DNA of 32,236 nucleotides from Candidatus Gastranaerophilales bacterium. Lineage in GTDB: Bacteria > Cyanobacteriota > Vampirovibrionia > Gastranaerophilales > Gastranaerophilaceae. The position numbers and the translations under genes are program-made. A model generated the notes under the pieces. The model was not told where the DNA came from, searched no databases, and saw only the letters and a program-made list of their open reading frames with translations. This document shows, in pieces, positions 7,578 through 15,260 of the stretch. Every line of letters starts with the position of its first letter. Within the stretch, counting starts at the first letter, position 1. Location of the stretch: positions 1 through 32,236 of the forward strand of contig CALVEO010000022.1 of the NCBI GenBank assembly GCA_944326615.1, given 5' to 3'.

Positions 7578-7793
7578 TTATACGGGGTTCATATCCGGTT
7601 TGCCGGCAATGCCGATTAAAATGTCAATAACTTTTGGCATCTGACATTTAAATGAATAATTGCCGTTTTTTAAAGAACATTTCGAACAGTCGCATTTAAT
7701 AGAATAGCATTCTAATGCCTGTTCAGTCCAGCTTTGTGTTATTGATGCAGAAATTTCACCGTTATTCTGCGGATAAAATACGTCCTCATCCAT
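7578..7793 (-). CDS. Small cysteine-rich protein of unknown function (71 aa)
   Basis: I do not recognise it with certainty. The N-terminal third is acidic and polar. It is followed by WTEQALECY and a cysteine cluster C29, C34-D-C36, C39 and C50 (spacing 4-1-2-10), then a helix KVIDILIGIAGKP. The spacing could bind zinc or an iron-sulfur centre. There is no signal peptide or membrane segment. AGGCAGGT precedes the ATG and a terminator follows the stop, so it is a real single gene. It lies convergent to the serine hydrolase and downstream of the histidine kinase gene on the same strand (80-bp gap). A regulatory link to the kinase is possible but not shown. Confidence 0.72.
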   Translation of the reverse strand: MDEDVFYPQNNGEISASITQSWTEQALECYSIKCDCSKCSLKNGNYSFKCQMPKVIDILIGIAGKPDMNPV

Positions 7794-7873
7794 AGATACC
7801 TGCCTATTACTTAACCCATTTATATTTTAAACTGCAAAAACTGATTTTTAATCCTCTGTTCAGAGGAATTTAA

Positions 7874-9304
7874 TCACAAAACAGGTGTTTTTTTCAATGG
7901 AAGGGTAAACGTAACCGTTGTATATTTATCCGGAATACTTTCAAATTTAACAGTACCGTTATGAGCAGAAATAATTTGCTTTGAAATATATAAACCAAGT
8001 CCTATATTTATACTTTTATGCTGTTTAGCAAATGAAATAAATTTATCAAATACATCATCGGGATTTTTGAGGCTTACTCCCAAGCCGGAATTTTTTACCG
8101 TTATAATTAAATTTTTTTTGTTATTCTGGATATTAACTGATATATTTGTATTTTTAAAACTGTACTTTATAGCGTTTGTCAAAAGGTTGTGCATAACTCT
8201 TTTTATCTCATTATAATCACATAAAATATTATCCACCTTTGAGTTATACGTAATTTTTATGCCTATATTTCTTTCAAACGCTAAATATTTGACCTGTTCA
8301 CAACATTCTGTTACAAGTTTTTTGAATGAGTTAATTTGTTTATTAAGTTTTATCCTGCCATTTTCATATTTATACTTATTCAAAACATTAACAACAAGAT
8401 CTCCGAGGTATTCATTGGAATTTAGCATATTTTGAAGAATTTCCAGCTGCTCTTCATTCATATTTTTACTGTAATTTGCAAGCAGCAGCTTTAATGCAGA
8501 ATTTTCTGCAAGAACAGGACCTTTCATATCATGAGTAAGCATTGCAAGATAAGTGTCTGTTTCTTTTGAACGGTTAGCATTTTCCCTGCAGGCATTCAAA
8601 AGACTGCATATTTGAGATTTTACGACTTTTACATTGAAAGGTTTTTCTATATAGATATAAGATCCAAGGTTAAAACCTTTAATTTTGTTTTCTGCATCCG
8701 AAAGTGCAGAGATAAAAATTATCGGCGTGTCAAAATTGAGCTTGCTTTTCTGTATAATCTCGGCAAGTTCGTACCCTGACATATCAGGCATCATAATATC
8801 AAGAAGAAATAAATCAAACTTTTCATGTTCAACAGCTTTTGCAGCTTCTTTGGGTTTAATATAAATTTTTAGATTTAAACCAAAAGATTTCAACATTTCT
8901 TTGAGTAAATCACAATTAAAGGGATTGTCGTCCACAATCATGACATTCAATCCCTTTATATTTTCACATTTTATGTTTGAAGAAATTATGTCTAATTTAT
9001 TTGTTTTGGAGCTTTTATTGATAAAATCTTTTATAATCTCTTTCCTTATGGGATATTCAATAACATTTTTAACGCCGCAGTTATTTGCATTTATAACATT
9101 TTGTCTTGATATATCCCTTGATGCAAGCCAGATTTCTATACCTGAATTTAATTTACAAAAACTTTGAATTTCTTTTAAATCTTTAAAATCGGTTTTGATA
9201 ATACAGAGTCTTTTATCCTGCAGACCTTTTAAATTTTGAAGCTCCTTAACACTGTTTGCAAAAACAATATCTTGATTCCCCGAAGAGGATAACAGATTTT
9301 TCAT
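7874..9304 (-). CDS. Soluble receiver-receiver-histidine kinase
   Basis: In the 476-aa form, residues 1-105 look like a degenerate receiver domain without the usual acidic pocket. A complete receiver follows (D125-D126, phospho-acceptor D169 in LLDIMMPDMSG, K221 in IEKPF). Then comes a dimerisation helix with H258 (LTHDMKGPV) and a HATPase domain (N-box N377 in HNLLTNAIKYS, G1 box NSGLGV with Asn for the usual Asp, G2 box GLGLYIS). There is no membrane segment or sensor domain, so it likely works in the cytoplasm as a phosphorelay hub. The start is uncertain. The frame opens at a TTG (9334) with a weak AGGT upstream. I prefer the ATG at 9304 because it lets the first receiver begin at its beta strand, although it has no SD. 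It is divergent from dnaG. Confidence 0.88.
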   Translation of the reverse strand: MKNLLSSSGNQDIVFANSVKELQNLKGLQDKRLCIIKTDFKDLKEIQSFCKLNSGIEIWLASRDISRQNVINANNCGVKNVIEYPIRKEIIKDFINKSSKTNKLDIISSNIKCENIKGLNVMIVDDNPFNCDLLKEMLKSFGLNLKIYIKPKEAAKAVEHEKFDLFLLDIMMPDMSGYELAEIIQKSKLNFDTPIIFISALSDAENKIKGFNLGSYIYIEKPFNVKVVKSQICSLLNACRENANRSKETDTYLAMLTHDMKGPVLAENSALKLLLANYSKNMNEEQLEILQNMLNSNEYLGDLVVNVLNKYKYENGRIKLNKQINSFKKLVTECCEQVKYLAFERNIGIKITYNSKVDNILCDYNEIKRVMHNLLTNAIKYSFKNTNISVNIQNNKKNLIITVKNSGLGVSLKNPDDVFDKFISFAKQHKSINIGLGLYISKQIISAHNGTVKFESIPDKYTTVTFTLPLKKTPVL

Positions 9305-9359
9305 AATTATAACTATAATTAAGAATTTTTTCAAATCAATTACCTAATGAGCTATATTT

Positions 9360-9388
9360 TTGATTTATGTTTGTGTTAATGATAAACT
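9360..9388 (+). promoter_or_regulatory. Predicted dnaG-rpoD promoter, leaderless geometry
   Basis: TTGATT (9360-9365), a 17-bp spacer and TAAACT (9383-9388). Six bases later comes the dnaG ATG, which has no SD, so transcription should begin at or next to the start codon. Confidence 0.45.
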
Positions 9389-9394
9389 GAAATT

Positions 9395-11275
9395 ATGGCA
9401 AAGACTATAGAAGAATTAGTATCGCAGATAAAAGGCCGCCTCGATATTGTTGACGTTGTCCAGGAACGTGTAATATTAAAGAAAAACGGCTCTCACTACT
9501 GGGGATTATGCCCTTTCCACAAAGAGAAAACCCCGTCATTTTCAGTAAATCCCAATTTAGGTATTTATAAATGTTTTGGCTGCGGCGAAGGCGGGGATGC
9601 CTTAACCTTCATAATGAAAACCCAGAATAAAAGCTTTATAGAAGTTGTCCGCGAGCTTGCAGAACGATTCGGACTCGAAATGCCCAACAATTTTCATAAG
9701 TCAGAATCAAAAGAATTAAAAGAAGAAATGATTAAAGCCTGCACAAAAGCTGCTGAATTTTATAATCTGCGTCTTTTGAAAGACAAAGAACCTGAAACAA
9801 CGCGGGTTCTTGAATATTTGAACGGGCGTGGAATTACAAAAGATATCATTGAAAAATATCATCTCGGTCTTGCACCAAAAGCTTATGCAGTGTTTTATAA
9901 AAAATTCCGTAACGAATTTTCAGAAGAAGTTATGGAAAAAGCAGGTCTGATTGTTAAAACACGTGAAGGCGATGAATATATTGACAGATTCAGAAACCGC
10001 GTGATTATTCCGATACAAAATGAATTCGGAGAATACGTTGCATTCGGTGCGCGTGCGATAGAAAAAGACCAGACACCTAAATATTTGAATTCATCAGATT
10101 CACTGATTTATAATAAAAGCAAACTGCTCTACGGTCTTTATAGTGCAAAAGATGCAATAAAAGAAGATGACAGTGTAATTTTAATGGAAGGTTATTTTGA
10201 TGTAATCTCAGCCCAGGCACATGGGATTGGGAATGCAGTGGCTTCCTGCGGAACTTCGTTAACGGCTGACCATATTAAGCTCCTTTCAAGGTACACGCCG
10301 TCAAGAAGGATTTATCTTTCTTTTGATACGGATTCCGCAGGACAAAAAGCCACTAGAAGAAATGCTGAACTTATAAAAGAAGCATTCACCGGCCTTGGCA
10401 ATATAAAACAATTTGATGAAAGCTATATTTCAACATCTAATGATAAATATTCCTGTGAAATAAGAGTTATTGCACCGCCTGAGGGAAAAGACCCGGATGA
10501 ATTTATACGCTCGGTCGGAGCAGAAAGCTACAGGGAGTATATGAAACATGCTCCGCTTCTTCTGGATTTCCAGCTTAATGCAATTTTGAAAGAAAAACCT
10601 TCATCACCTGTTGAAAAAACAAAAACTGTTAAAGAAATTATTCCTATTTTGACTGAAATTCAAAATAAAATAATTCAGGCAGAATATGTAAAAATGATTG
10701 CTGATACCCTCCAGATAGATGAAAATGCTCTTATGAGCGAATTAAAATCAATGCAGATGTCGCAAGAGCTTAGAAAGCCTGACGTTGAGCGAATTGTTAA
10801 GAAAAATATACCAATTTCGGAAAAAGCGCAAAAAAATTTATTGAGCGTTTTTCTTGTAACCGATAACCACTTCTCATTTGAACAAATCAGGCAAATGACA
10901 GACAGCGCGGAATTTACGGATGAAACGTTAATAAATGTAAAATCTACAATTGACAAATTAACTTGTACCGTAAATAATGTGAAAGAATTAATTGAAAAAT
11001 TATATACAGTATTCTCTGACCAACCGGATACCCAAAAAGTTATTACAGATTTGATAAGTATCTCGGAAACATTCCAAAACCTTGACGATAACGATTTTGT
11101 AACAGCAATCAGAGAAAATATCAACAAAATCAAAGAATGTCAAACCAAAAAAGAACAGGAAAAAATCAGAAATTTATATAAAAGCGCAAATGATAATGAT
11201 ACCGAAGCCCTGAAAATTCAAATGCAGCTAAGAGATAAGATAAATAACAGATTAAAATTGGAGAAAATTGAATGA
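9395..11275 (+). CDS. dnaG: DNA primase
   Basis: DnaG makes RNA primers at the replication fork. The 626-aa protein has the N-terminal zinc ribbon (C39-P-F-H42 and C60-F-G-C63) and the primase core with the TOPRIM acidic residues E265 (LMEGYFDV) and D311-x-D313 (SFDTDSAGQ). A C-terminal region of about 200 aa should be the DnaB-binding part. Between DnaG's usual RNAP-like core and the KDPDEF motif there is a short extra stretch ([14 protein letters not shown]...). The ATG has no SD but begins exactly where the family does. The gene overlaps rpoD by 4 bases (ATGA), the bacterial macromolecular-synthesis operon order; rpsU, often the first gene of that operon, is absent here. Confidence 0.97.
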   Translation: MAKTIEELVSQIKGRLDIVDVVQERVILKKNGSHYWGLCPFHKEKTPSFSVNPNLGIYKCFGCGEGGDALTFIMKTQNKSFIEVVRELAERFGLEMPNNFHKSESKELKEEMIKACTKAAEFYNLRLLKDKEPETTRVLEYLNGRGITKDIIEKYHLGLAPKAYAVFYKKFRNEFSEEVMEKAGLIVKTREGDEYIDRFRNRVIIPIQNEFGEYVAFGARAIEKDQTPKYLNSSDSLIYNKSKLLYGLYSAKDAIKEDDSVILMEGYFDVISAQAHGIGNAVASCGTSLTADHIKLLSRYTPSRRIYLSFDTDSAGQKATRRNAELIKEAFTGLGNIKQFDESYISTSNDKYSCEIRVIAPPEGKDPDEFIRSVGAESYREYMKHAPLLLDFQLNAILKEKPSSPVEKTKTVKEIIPILTEIQNKIIQAEYVKMIADTLQIDENALMSELKSMQMSQELRKPDVERIVKKNIPISEKAQKNLLSVFLVTDNHFSFEQIRQMTDSAEFTDETLINVKSTIDKLTCTVNNVKELIEKLYTVFSDQPDTQKVITDLISISETFQNLDDNDFVTAIRENINKIKECQTKKEQEKIRNLYKSANDNDTEALKIQMQLRDKINNRLKLEKIE

Positions 11276-12372
11276 GTAAAAAAAGACAAAACAGCTCCTC
11301 TATTGTAAGTATTATGGATGAAGATAATCTTGACTTGCATGATATTGAAGATGACGTTGCCCTCTCTGCCGATGCAGACGGTGTAAATTATATGAATGTA
11401 GATATCAGTACCGATAATATTGAAGATATCGTAACCGAAAAAATGGAAAATAAAGCAAATCTTGAAGATATCTACATGTTAAACAGCCATGAAGAAAATC
11501 CCGATACAGATTTTGAAGTTCCAAAAGGCATAGCTGTTGATGATCCGGTAAGACTTTATTTGAGAGAAATAGGCAGAATTAAACTTTTATCGGCAAATGA
11601 AGAAATTGAACTTGCAAGAAAAATACTCGAAGGCGGAACGCCCGGAGCTATAGCAAAAAGAAAACTTGTTCAGGCAAATCTGCGTTTGGTTGTAAGTATT
11701 GCAAAAAAATATGTAGGACGCGGAATGCTTTTTCTTGACTTGATTCAGGAAGGAAATTTAGGTCTTATACGCGCGGCTGAAAAATTTGATCATGAAAGAG
11801 GTTTTAAATTTTCAACTTACGCAACATGGTGGATAAGACAGGCCATTACAAGAGCAATTGCCGATCAGGCAAGAACTATTCGTATTCCTGTTCATATGGT
11901 TGAAACAATCAATAAATTGAAAAAAGTTACAAGACGCCTTGCTCAGGAACTTTCAAGAAAACCAACAGAAGATGAACTTGCTATTGAAATGAATGTTTCA
12001 ATACCAAAACTTCGCGAAATCATTAAAATAGCACAGGAGCCTTTATCTTTGGAAACTCCTATCGGAAAAGAAGAAGATTCACGCCTTGGCGACTTTATTG
12101 AAGATAAAGAAGCAGATGCACCTATCAAAACTGTTGCATCAGAACTTTTGAGAGAAGATCTTGCAGAGGTGTTATGCACATTATCACCAAGAGAACGTGA
12201 TGTTTTGAGACTGCGCTTCGGTATGGATGACGGCCGCCAGAGAACTCTTGAAGAAGTCGGACAGCTATTCGGGGTTACAAGAGAACGCATCAGACAGATT
12301 GAAGCAAAAGCGTTAAGAAAACTGCGCCATCCAAACAGAAGCAAACGCTTAAGAGAATATGTAGAATCATAA
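11272..12372 (+). CDS. rpoD: Primary sigma factor (sigma-70/sigma-A)
   Basis: The 366-aa protein directs RNA polymerase to the TTGACA/TATAAT promoters seen across this window. It has an acidic N-terminal extension of about 85 residues, region 1.2 ([14 protein letters not shown], 90-103), region 2 with the -10-reading helix ([13 protein letters not shown], 180-192), region 3, and region 4 with the HTH that reads -35 ([27 protein letters not shown]). GGAG eight bases upstream of the ATG supports the start, which lies inside the end of dnaG. A terminator follows immediately, so dnaG-rpoD is a two-gene operon. Confidence 0.97.
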   Translation: MSKKRQNSSSIVSIMDEDNLDLHDIEDDVALSADADGVNYMNVDISTDNIEDIVTEKMENKANLEDIYMLNSHEENPDTDFEVPKGIAVDDPVRLYLREIGRIKLLSANEEIELARKILEGGTPGAIAKRKLVQANLRLVVSIAKKYVGRGMLFLDLIQEGNLGLIRAAEKFDHERGFKFSTYATWWIRQAITRAIADQARTIRIPVHMVETINKLKKVTRRLAQELSRKPTEDELAIEMNVSIPKLREIIKIAQEPLSLETPIGKEEDSRLGDFIEDKEADAPIKTVASELLREDLAEVLCTLSPRERDVLRLRFGMDDGRQRTLEEVGQLFGVTRERIRQIEAKALRKLRHPNRSKRLREYVES

Positions 12373-12402
12373 AAAAATCTCCCTTTTTAAGGGAGATTTT
12401 TT
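12372..12402 (+). terminator. Terminator of dnaG-rpoD
   Basis: AAAAAATCTCCC / GGGAGATTTTTT (12372-12383 / 12391-12402) is a perfect 12-bp stem starting at the stop codon, with a T run in its 3' arm. Confidence 0.92.
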
Positions 12403-12443
12403 ATAAACAAATTTTAAAAAAATATTTTAATTTTAATTCCATA

Positions 12444-12472
12444 TTTACAAAACATATACTTTTGGCTATAAT
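12444..12472 (+). promoter_or_regulatory. Predicted metallophosphoesterase promoter
   Basis: TTTACA (12444-12449), a 17-bp spacer and a consensus TATAAT (12467-12472). Confidence 0.65.
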
Positions 12473-12488
12473 ATTGTAAAAGGTAAAT

Positions 12489-13274
12489 ATGAAAAAAATG
12501 ACAATTATACTTTACACAATAATAATTCTGATGTTTTTGCCGGTATTGTGGGCAATATTTATAGAACCTTACATATTGACAGTAACAAAGATTACAGTAA
12601 ATGACCCGTCGCTTGCCGGATTAAAAATCGTTTTTGCGAGTGATTTCCACATAAAACCCTTTGAAACATTCAGGCTTAAACGTATAGTAAAAGCAATTAA
12701 CAAACAAAACGCAGATATTGTTTTGCTTGGCGGAGATTATGTAAACGGTCATACAAAAGGGCATTCGCTTACTATCGACAAAATAGCAAAAGAATTATCA
12801 AAAATTCATTCTAAATACGGAACTTATGCAATAGTAGGCAACCATGACGGCTGGCAGGGAAAAGAAGAATGCATAAGTGAACTTGAAAAAAACAACATAA
12901 AAACACTTGTTAATAACAACTATTGCATTGACAAATTCTGCATAGCAGGAATTGACGACGCGCAGACAGGCAATCCGGATTTAAATAAAGCTCTTTCAAA
13001 TATCACCAAACCTGTTATTTTATTGAGCCACACACCGGATATTATGCCTGATGTGCCTTACAGCGTAAATTTAACCCTCGCCGGACACCTTCATGGCGGA
13101 CAGGTTAGACTTCATAAAGCACTGCTTGTCCCATCAATATACGGCGACAAATATGCAAACGGCTTTTTAAACGATAAAGGGAAAAAAATATATACAACAA
13201 AGGGGCTTGGAACAAGCATACTCCCTATCCGCTTTAACTGTCCGCCGGAAATTGCCGTTATTACATTTAATTAA
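12489..13274 (+). CDS. Membrane-anchored metallophosphoesterase (YkuE/YaeI-like)
   Basis: The 261-aa protein begins with a hydrophobic anchor (about 5-26) and continues with a calcineurin-like di-metal phosphoesterase domain: D52-F-H54, G82-D83, G117-N-H-D120, H181 in SHTPD, and G199-H-L-H202. This set matches the YkuE/YaeI group, which is linked to membrane lipid or lipid A-type phosphodiester hydrolysis; the true substrate cannot be read from sequence. The domain could sit on either side of the membrane, since the anchor has few flanking charges to decide. AAAGGT lies just before the ATG. The stop codon overlaps that of the convergent XRE gene by 4 bases. Confidence 0.88.
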   Translation: MKKMTIILYTIIILMFLPVLWAIFIEPYILTVTKITVNDPSLAGLKIVFASDFHIKPFETFRLKRIVKAINKQNADIVLLGGDYVNGHTKGHSLTIDKIAKELSKIHSKYGTYAIVGNHDGWQGKEECISELEKNNIKTLVNNNYCIDKFCIAGIDDAQTGNPDLNKALSNITKPVILLSHTPDIMPDVPYSVNLTLAGHLHGGQVRLHKALLVPSIYGDKYANGFLNDKGKKIYTTKGLGTSILPIRFNCPPEIAVITFN

Positions 13275-13486
13275 TCAAAGTCCAAAAGTTCTTTAAGATT
13301 AACACCTAAGACATCAGCAATAATTTTCAATTTAGAAAGAGTAATATCTGTTTTAGCAGTTTCTACCATAGCGATGGTTGAGCGCGAAATTCCGTTTACA
13401 TCTAAAAAGTCATCCTGCTTAATATTTTTCTCTTTTCTGATTTTTTTTAAATGTTTAGCAAATTTCTTCAGATATTCATTATCCAT
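13271..13486 (-). CDS. Small XRE-family DNA-binding regulator
   Basis: The 71-aa protein is essentially one Cro/CI-type helix-turn-helix domain: a basic first helix (LKKIRKEKNIKQDDF), the recognition region GISRSTIAMVETAK, and the closing helices LSKLKIIADVLGVNLKELLDF. No sensor domain is attached, so it is either constitutive or responds through a partner. It lacks an SD; a -10-like GATAAT ends seven bases before the A of the ATG, the leaderless pattern seen in other genes here. It is divergent from the 52-aa gene, about 160 bp away, which makes that gene a plausible target (inference). It is of the same class as the broken regulator at 5408, but clearly different in sequence. Confidence 0.85.
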   Translation of the reverse strand: MDNEYLKKFAKHLKKIRKEKNIKQDDFLDVNGISRSTIAMVETAKTDITLSKLKIIADVLGVNLKELLDFD

Positions 13487-13492
13487 TTTTTC

Positions 13493-13521
13493 ATTATCAG
13501 CTTTATTGACAATTCTGAAAA
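13493..13521 (-). promoter_or_regulatory. Possible leaderless promoter of the XRE gene
   Basis: On the minus strand: TTTTCA (13521-13516), a 17-bp spacer, GATAAT (13498-13493), then GAAAAA and the ATG. Confidence 0.35.
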
Positions 13522-13584
13522 TCAGTCATATTGACATTATTTTTTTCAATTATAAAAATTTTTTAATTTTATTTCCAATTTTTA

Positions 13585-13613
13585 TTGATTTATTTTTTTT
13601 CTTTGTTTATAAT
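13585..13613 (+). promoter_or_regulatory. Predicted promoter of the 52-aa gene
   Basis: TTGATT (13585-13590), a 17-bp spacer and TATAAT (13608-13613). This is one of the better promoters in the window. Confidence 0.65.
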
Positions 13614-13644
13614 TTAAACGTGAAAAAATTTAGAGGTAATTTAT

Positions 13645-13803
13645 ATGATTAGTCAAAACTTAAAAAAAGAATTGCTTAAAAGTATCGACATCACGAAACA
13701 GTCAGCAAAAAACAATCTTGAAGTAACACTTGAAAGTTATACGGAAATTATGAGCAGGCTCGATATTCTTGCTTACCTTATAATCAATGATGACCCAAAA
13801 TAG
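13645..13803 (+). CDS. Small protein of unknown function (52 aa)
   Basis: This short frame reads MISQNLKKELLKSIDITK ... MSRLDILAYLIINDDPK and ends at a TAG. GAGGT (13633-13637) lies seven bases before the ATG and a good promoter lies 30 bases further up, so expression is likely. The protein is predicted to be one or two amphipathic helices. It is not hydrophobic enough for a membrane span and has no cysteines. It sits divergent from the XRE regulator and upstream of ctp on the same strand, with a 176-bp AT-rich gap in which I see no clear terminator. I do not recognise a family. Confidence 0.65.
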   Translation: MISQNLKKELLKSIDITKQSAKNNLEVTLESYTEIMSRLDILAYLIINDDPK

Positions 13804-13979
13804 TTTCTTAGTGTAATGAAAATTTCCATTTTTCTCATGATTATGTTATTATATTTTCAAAAAAAAACTTTTAATTCTTGAAAATTGCAAAATACGGAAA
13901 CTTTTTTATTAAAAAAACATCTTAATAAATAAGTTGTGCAACAAAAAGGTTAAGAGTATTTGGAGGAAACAGTTAAAGA

Positions 13980-15200
13980 ATGAGAAACATTATGAGAAAA
14001 AGCATTATATTTTTAGGGACATTTTTGTTCTTATCAGGCTGGGTAATCAGAGATAATGTCTTTGCTTATACACCTGTGGATTTATACGACAATGTATGGC
14101 GTTTAATTAACAACAAATTTGTAGACCAGTCAAATAACCAGCAGGATTGGGCAAAATGGCGCCACAAATATGACAGCAAAATTCATACAAATGAAGATGC
14201 ATACGTTGCTATTAATACAATGGTTGCAAGTCTGAACGATCCATATACAAAATTTCTGGATCCAAAAGAATTTGCCGATGAAACAAGCTCTATTAAAGGA
14301 TCATTAAAAGGCATCGGTATACAAATTGCCGTTAAGGACGGAAAATTAATGGTAATTGCGCCGATAGAAGACACTCCGGCAGAAAAAGCAGGCTTGAAAG
14401 CAGATGATGAAATTCTTGAAATTGACGGCGTAAGCACAAAAGGCATTACGGTTGACAAAGCTGCCGACAAAATCAGAGGTAAAGAAGGAACACAGGTAAC
14501 TCTGCTTGTAAAACGCAAAGATACACCGCCAAAATCTTACACAATAACACGTGAGGAAATTGAAATTAAATCTATTTCACAAAAAGTTCCGGAAGATATG
14601 AAAATACCTGATGATTTGTGTTATATCAGATTAAGCTCCTTTATAAGCAGAAATGCCGCAACAGAATTCGGAACAATTCTGAATAATAACAGTGATAAAA
14701 AAGGATTTATCATAGATCTTCGTTCAAATCCGGGCGGCCTTTTAACAAACGCAATATATATATCAGACATGTTTTTGGACGGCGGTACAATAGTAAGTAC
14801 AGTTGACAGAGACGGTTATAAAGAAACACAAAGAGCCTCAGCAGGTGTTTACACAAATAAACCGGTTGTAGTTCTTATCAATAAAGGTTCTGCATCGGCA
14901 TCGGAAATTTTCTCCGGTGCAATGAAAGATAACCACAGAGCCGTAATCATCGGAGAACAATCATTTGGTAAAGGTCTTGTACAGGAAATAAATAAACTTC
15001 CTTATGAATCCGGCATAAATATTACAATTCAAAAATACCTTACCCCGAACGGTACAGATATTAACAAAAAAGGAATTACTCCGGATATAGAAGTTAAATT
15101 GACAGAAGAAGACGTAAAAAATAAAAATGATGTTCAATTGAAAAAAGCAGTAGAAGTATTGACCAAAATGACAAACGGTCAGGAAATAGCTGCCCAATAA
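13980..15200 (+). CDS. Carboxyl-terminal processing protease (S41)
   Basis: The 406-aa protein has a signal peptide (about 1-29, ending NVFA-Y) and so acts outside the cytoplasmic membrane. A PDZ domain (about 105-182, GIGIQIAVKDGKLMVIAPI...) selects C-terminal tails. The S41 catalytic core follows, with FIIDLRSNPGGLL, the nucleophile S306 in GSASASEIF and the general base K331 in FGKG. The 25-residue S-K distance equals that of E. coli Prc. Such proteases trim or degrade envelope proteins; the size and layout resemble cyanobacterial CtpA. GGAGG is 13 bases before the ATG at 13980, a long spacing; an alternative ATG at 13992 is even further away. Confidence 0.93.
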   Translation: MRNIMRKSIIFLGTFLFLSGWVIRDNVFAYTPVDLYDNVWRLINNKFVDQSNNQQDWAKWRHKYDSKIHTNEDAYVAINTMVASLNDPYTKFLDPKEFADETSSIKGSLKGIGIQIAVKDGKLMVIAPIEDTPAEKAGLKADDEILEIDGVSTKGITVDKAADKIRGKEGTQVTLLVKRKDTPPKSYTITREEIEIKSISQKVPEDMKIPDDLCYIRLSSFISRNAATEFGTILNNNSDKKGFIIDLRSNPGGLLTNAIYISDMFLDGGTIVSTVDRDGYKETQRASAGVYTNKPVVVLINKGSASASEIFSGAMKDNHRAVIIGEQSFGKGLVQEINKLPYESGINITIQKYLTPNGTDINKKGITPDIEVKLTEEDVKNKNDVQLKKAVEVLTKMTNGQEIAAQ

Positions 15201-15216
15201 GAAAAAATAATGTTTA

Positions 15217-15248
15217 ATAACACCGGTTTTTTAATAAACCGGTGTTAT
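15217..15248. terminator. Bidirectional terminator between ctp and the FHA gene
   Basis: A 13-bp perfect stem ATAACACCGGTTT / AAACCGGTGTTAT (15217-15229 / 15236-15248) has a 6-base loop and lies between convergent genes. Confidence 0.8.
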
Positions 15249-15260
15249 ATTATGCAAATA

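Noticed and set aside
10675-11133. 152-codon minus-strand frame inside dnaG
   Set aside because: It lies wholly opposite a conserved gene, has no SD and encodes no known domain.
13374-13652. 92-codon plus-strand frame, Phe/Leu-rich, across the XRE gene and the intergenic region
   Set aside because: It is a shadow of AT-rich DNA; the 52-aa frame at 13645 has the proper promoter and SD.
13815-13830. AT-rich near-palindrome AATGAAAATTTCCATT as a terminator of the 52-aa gene
   Set aside because: The stem is weak and imperfect, and the following bases are not a clean T run.
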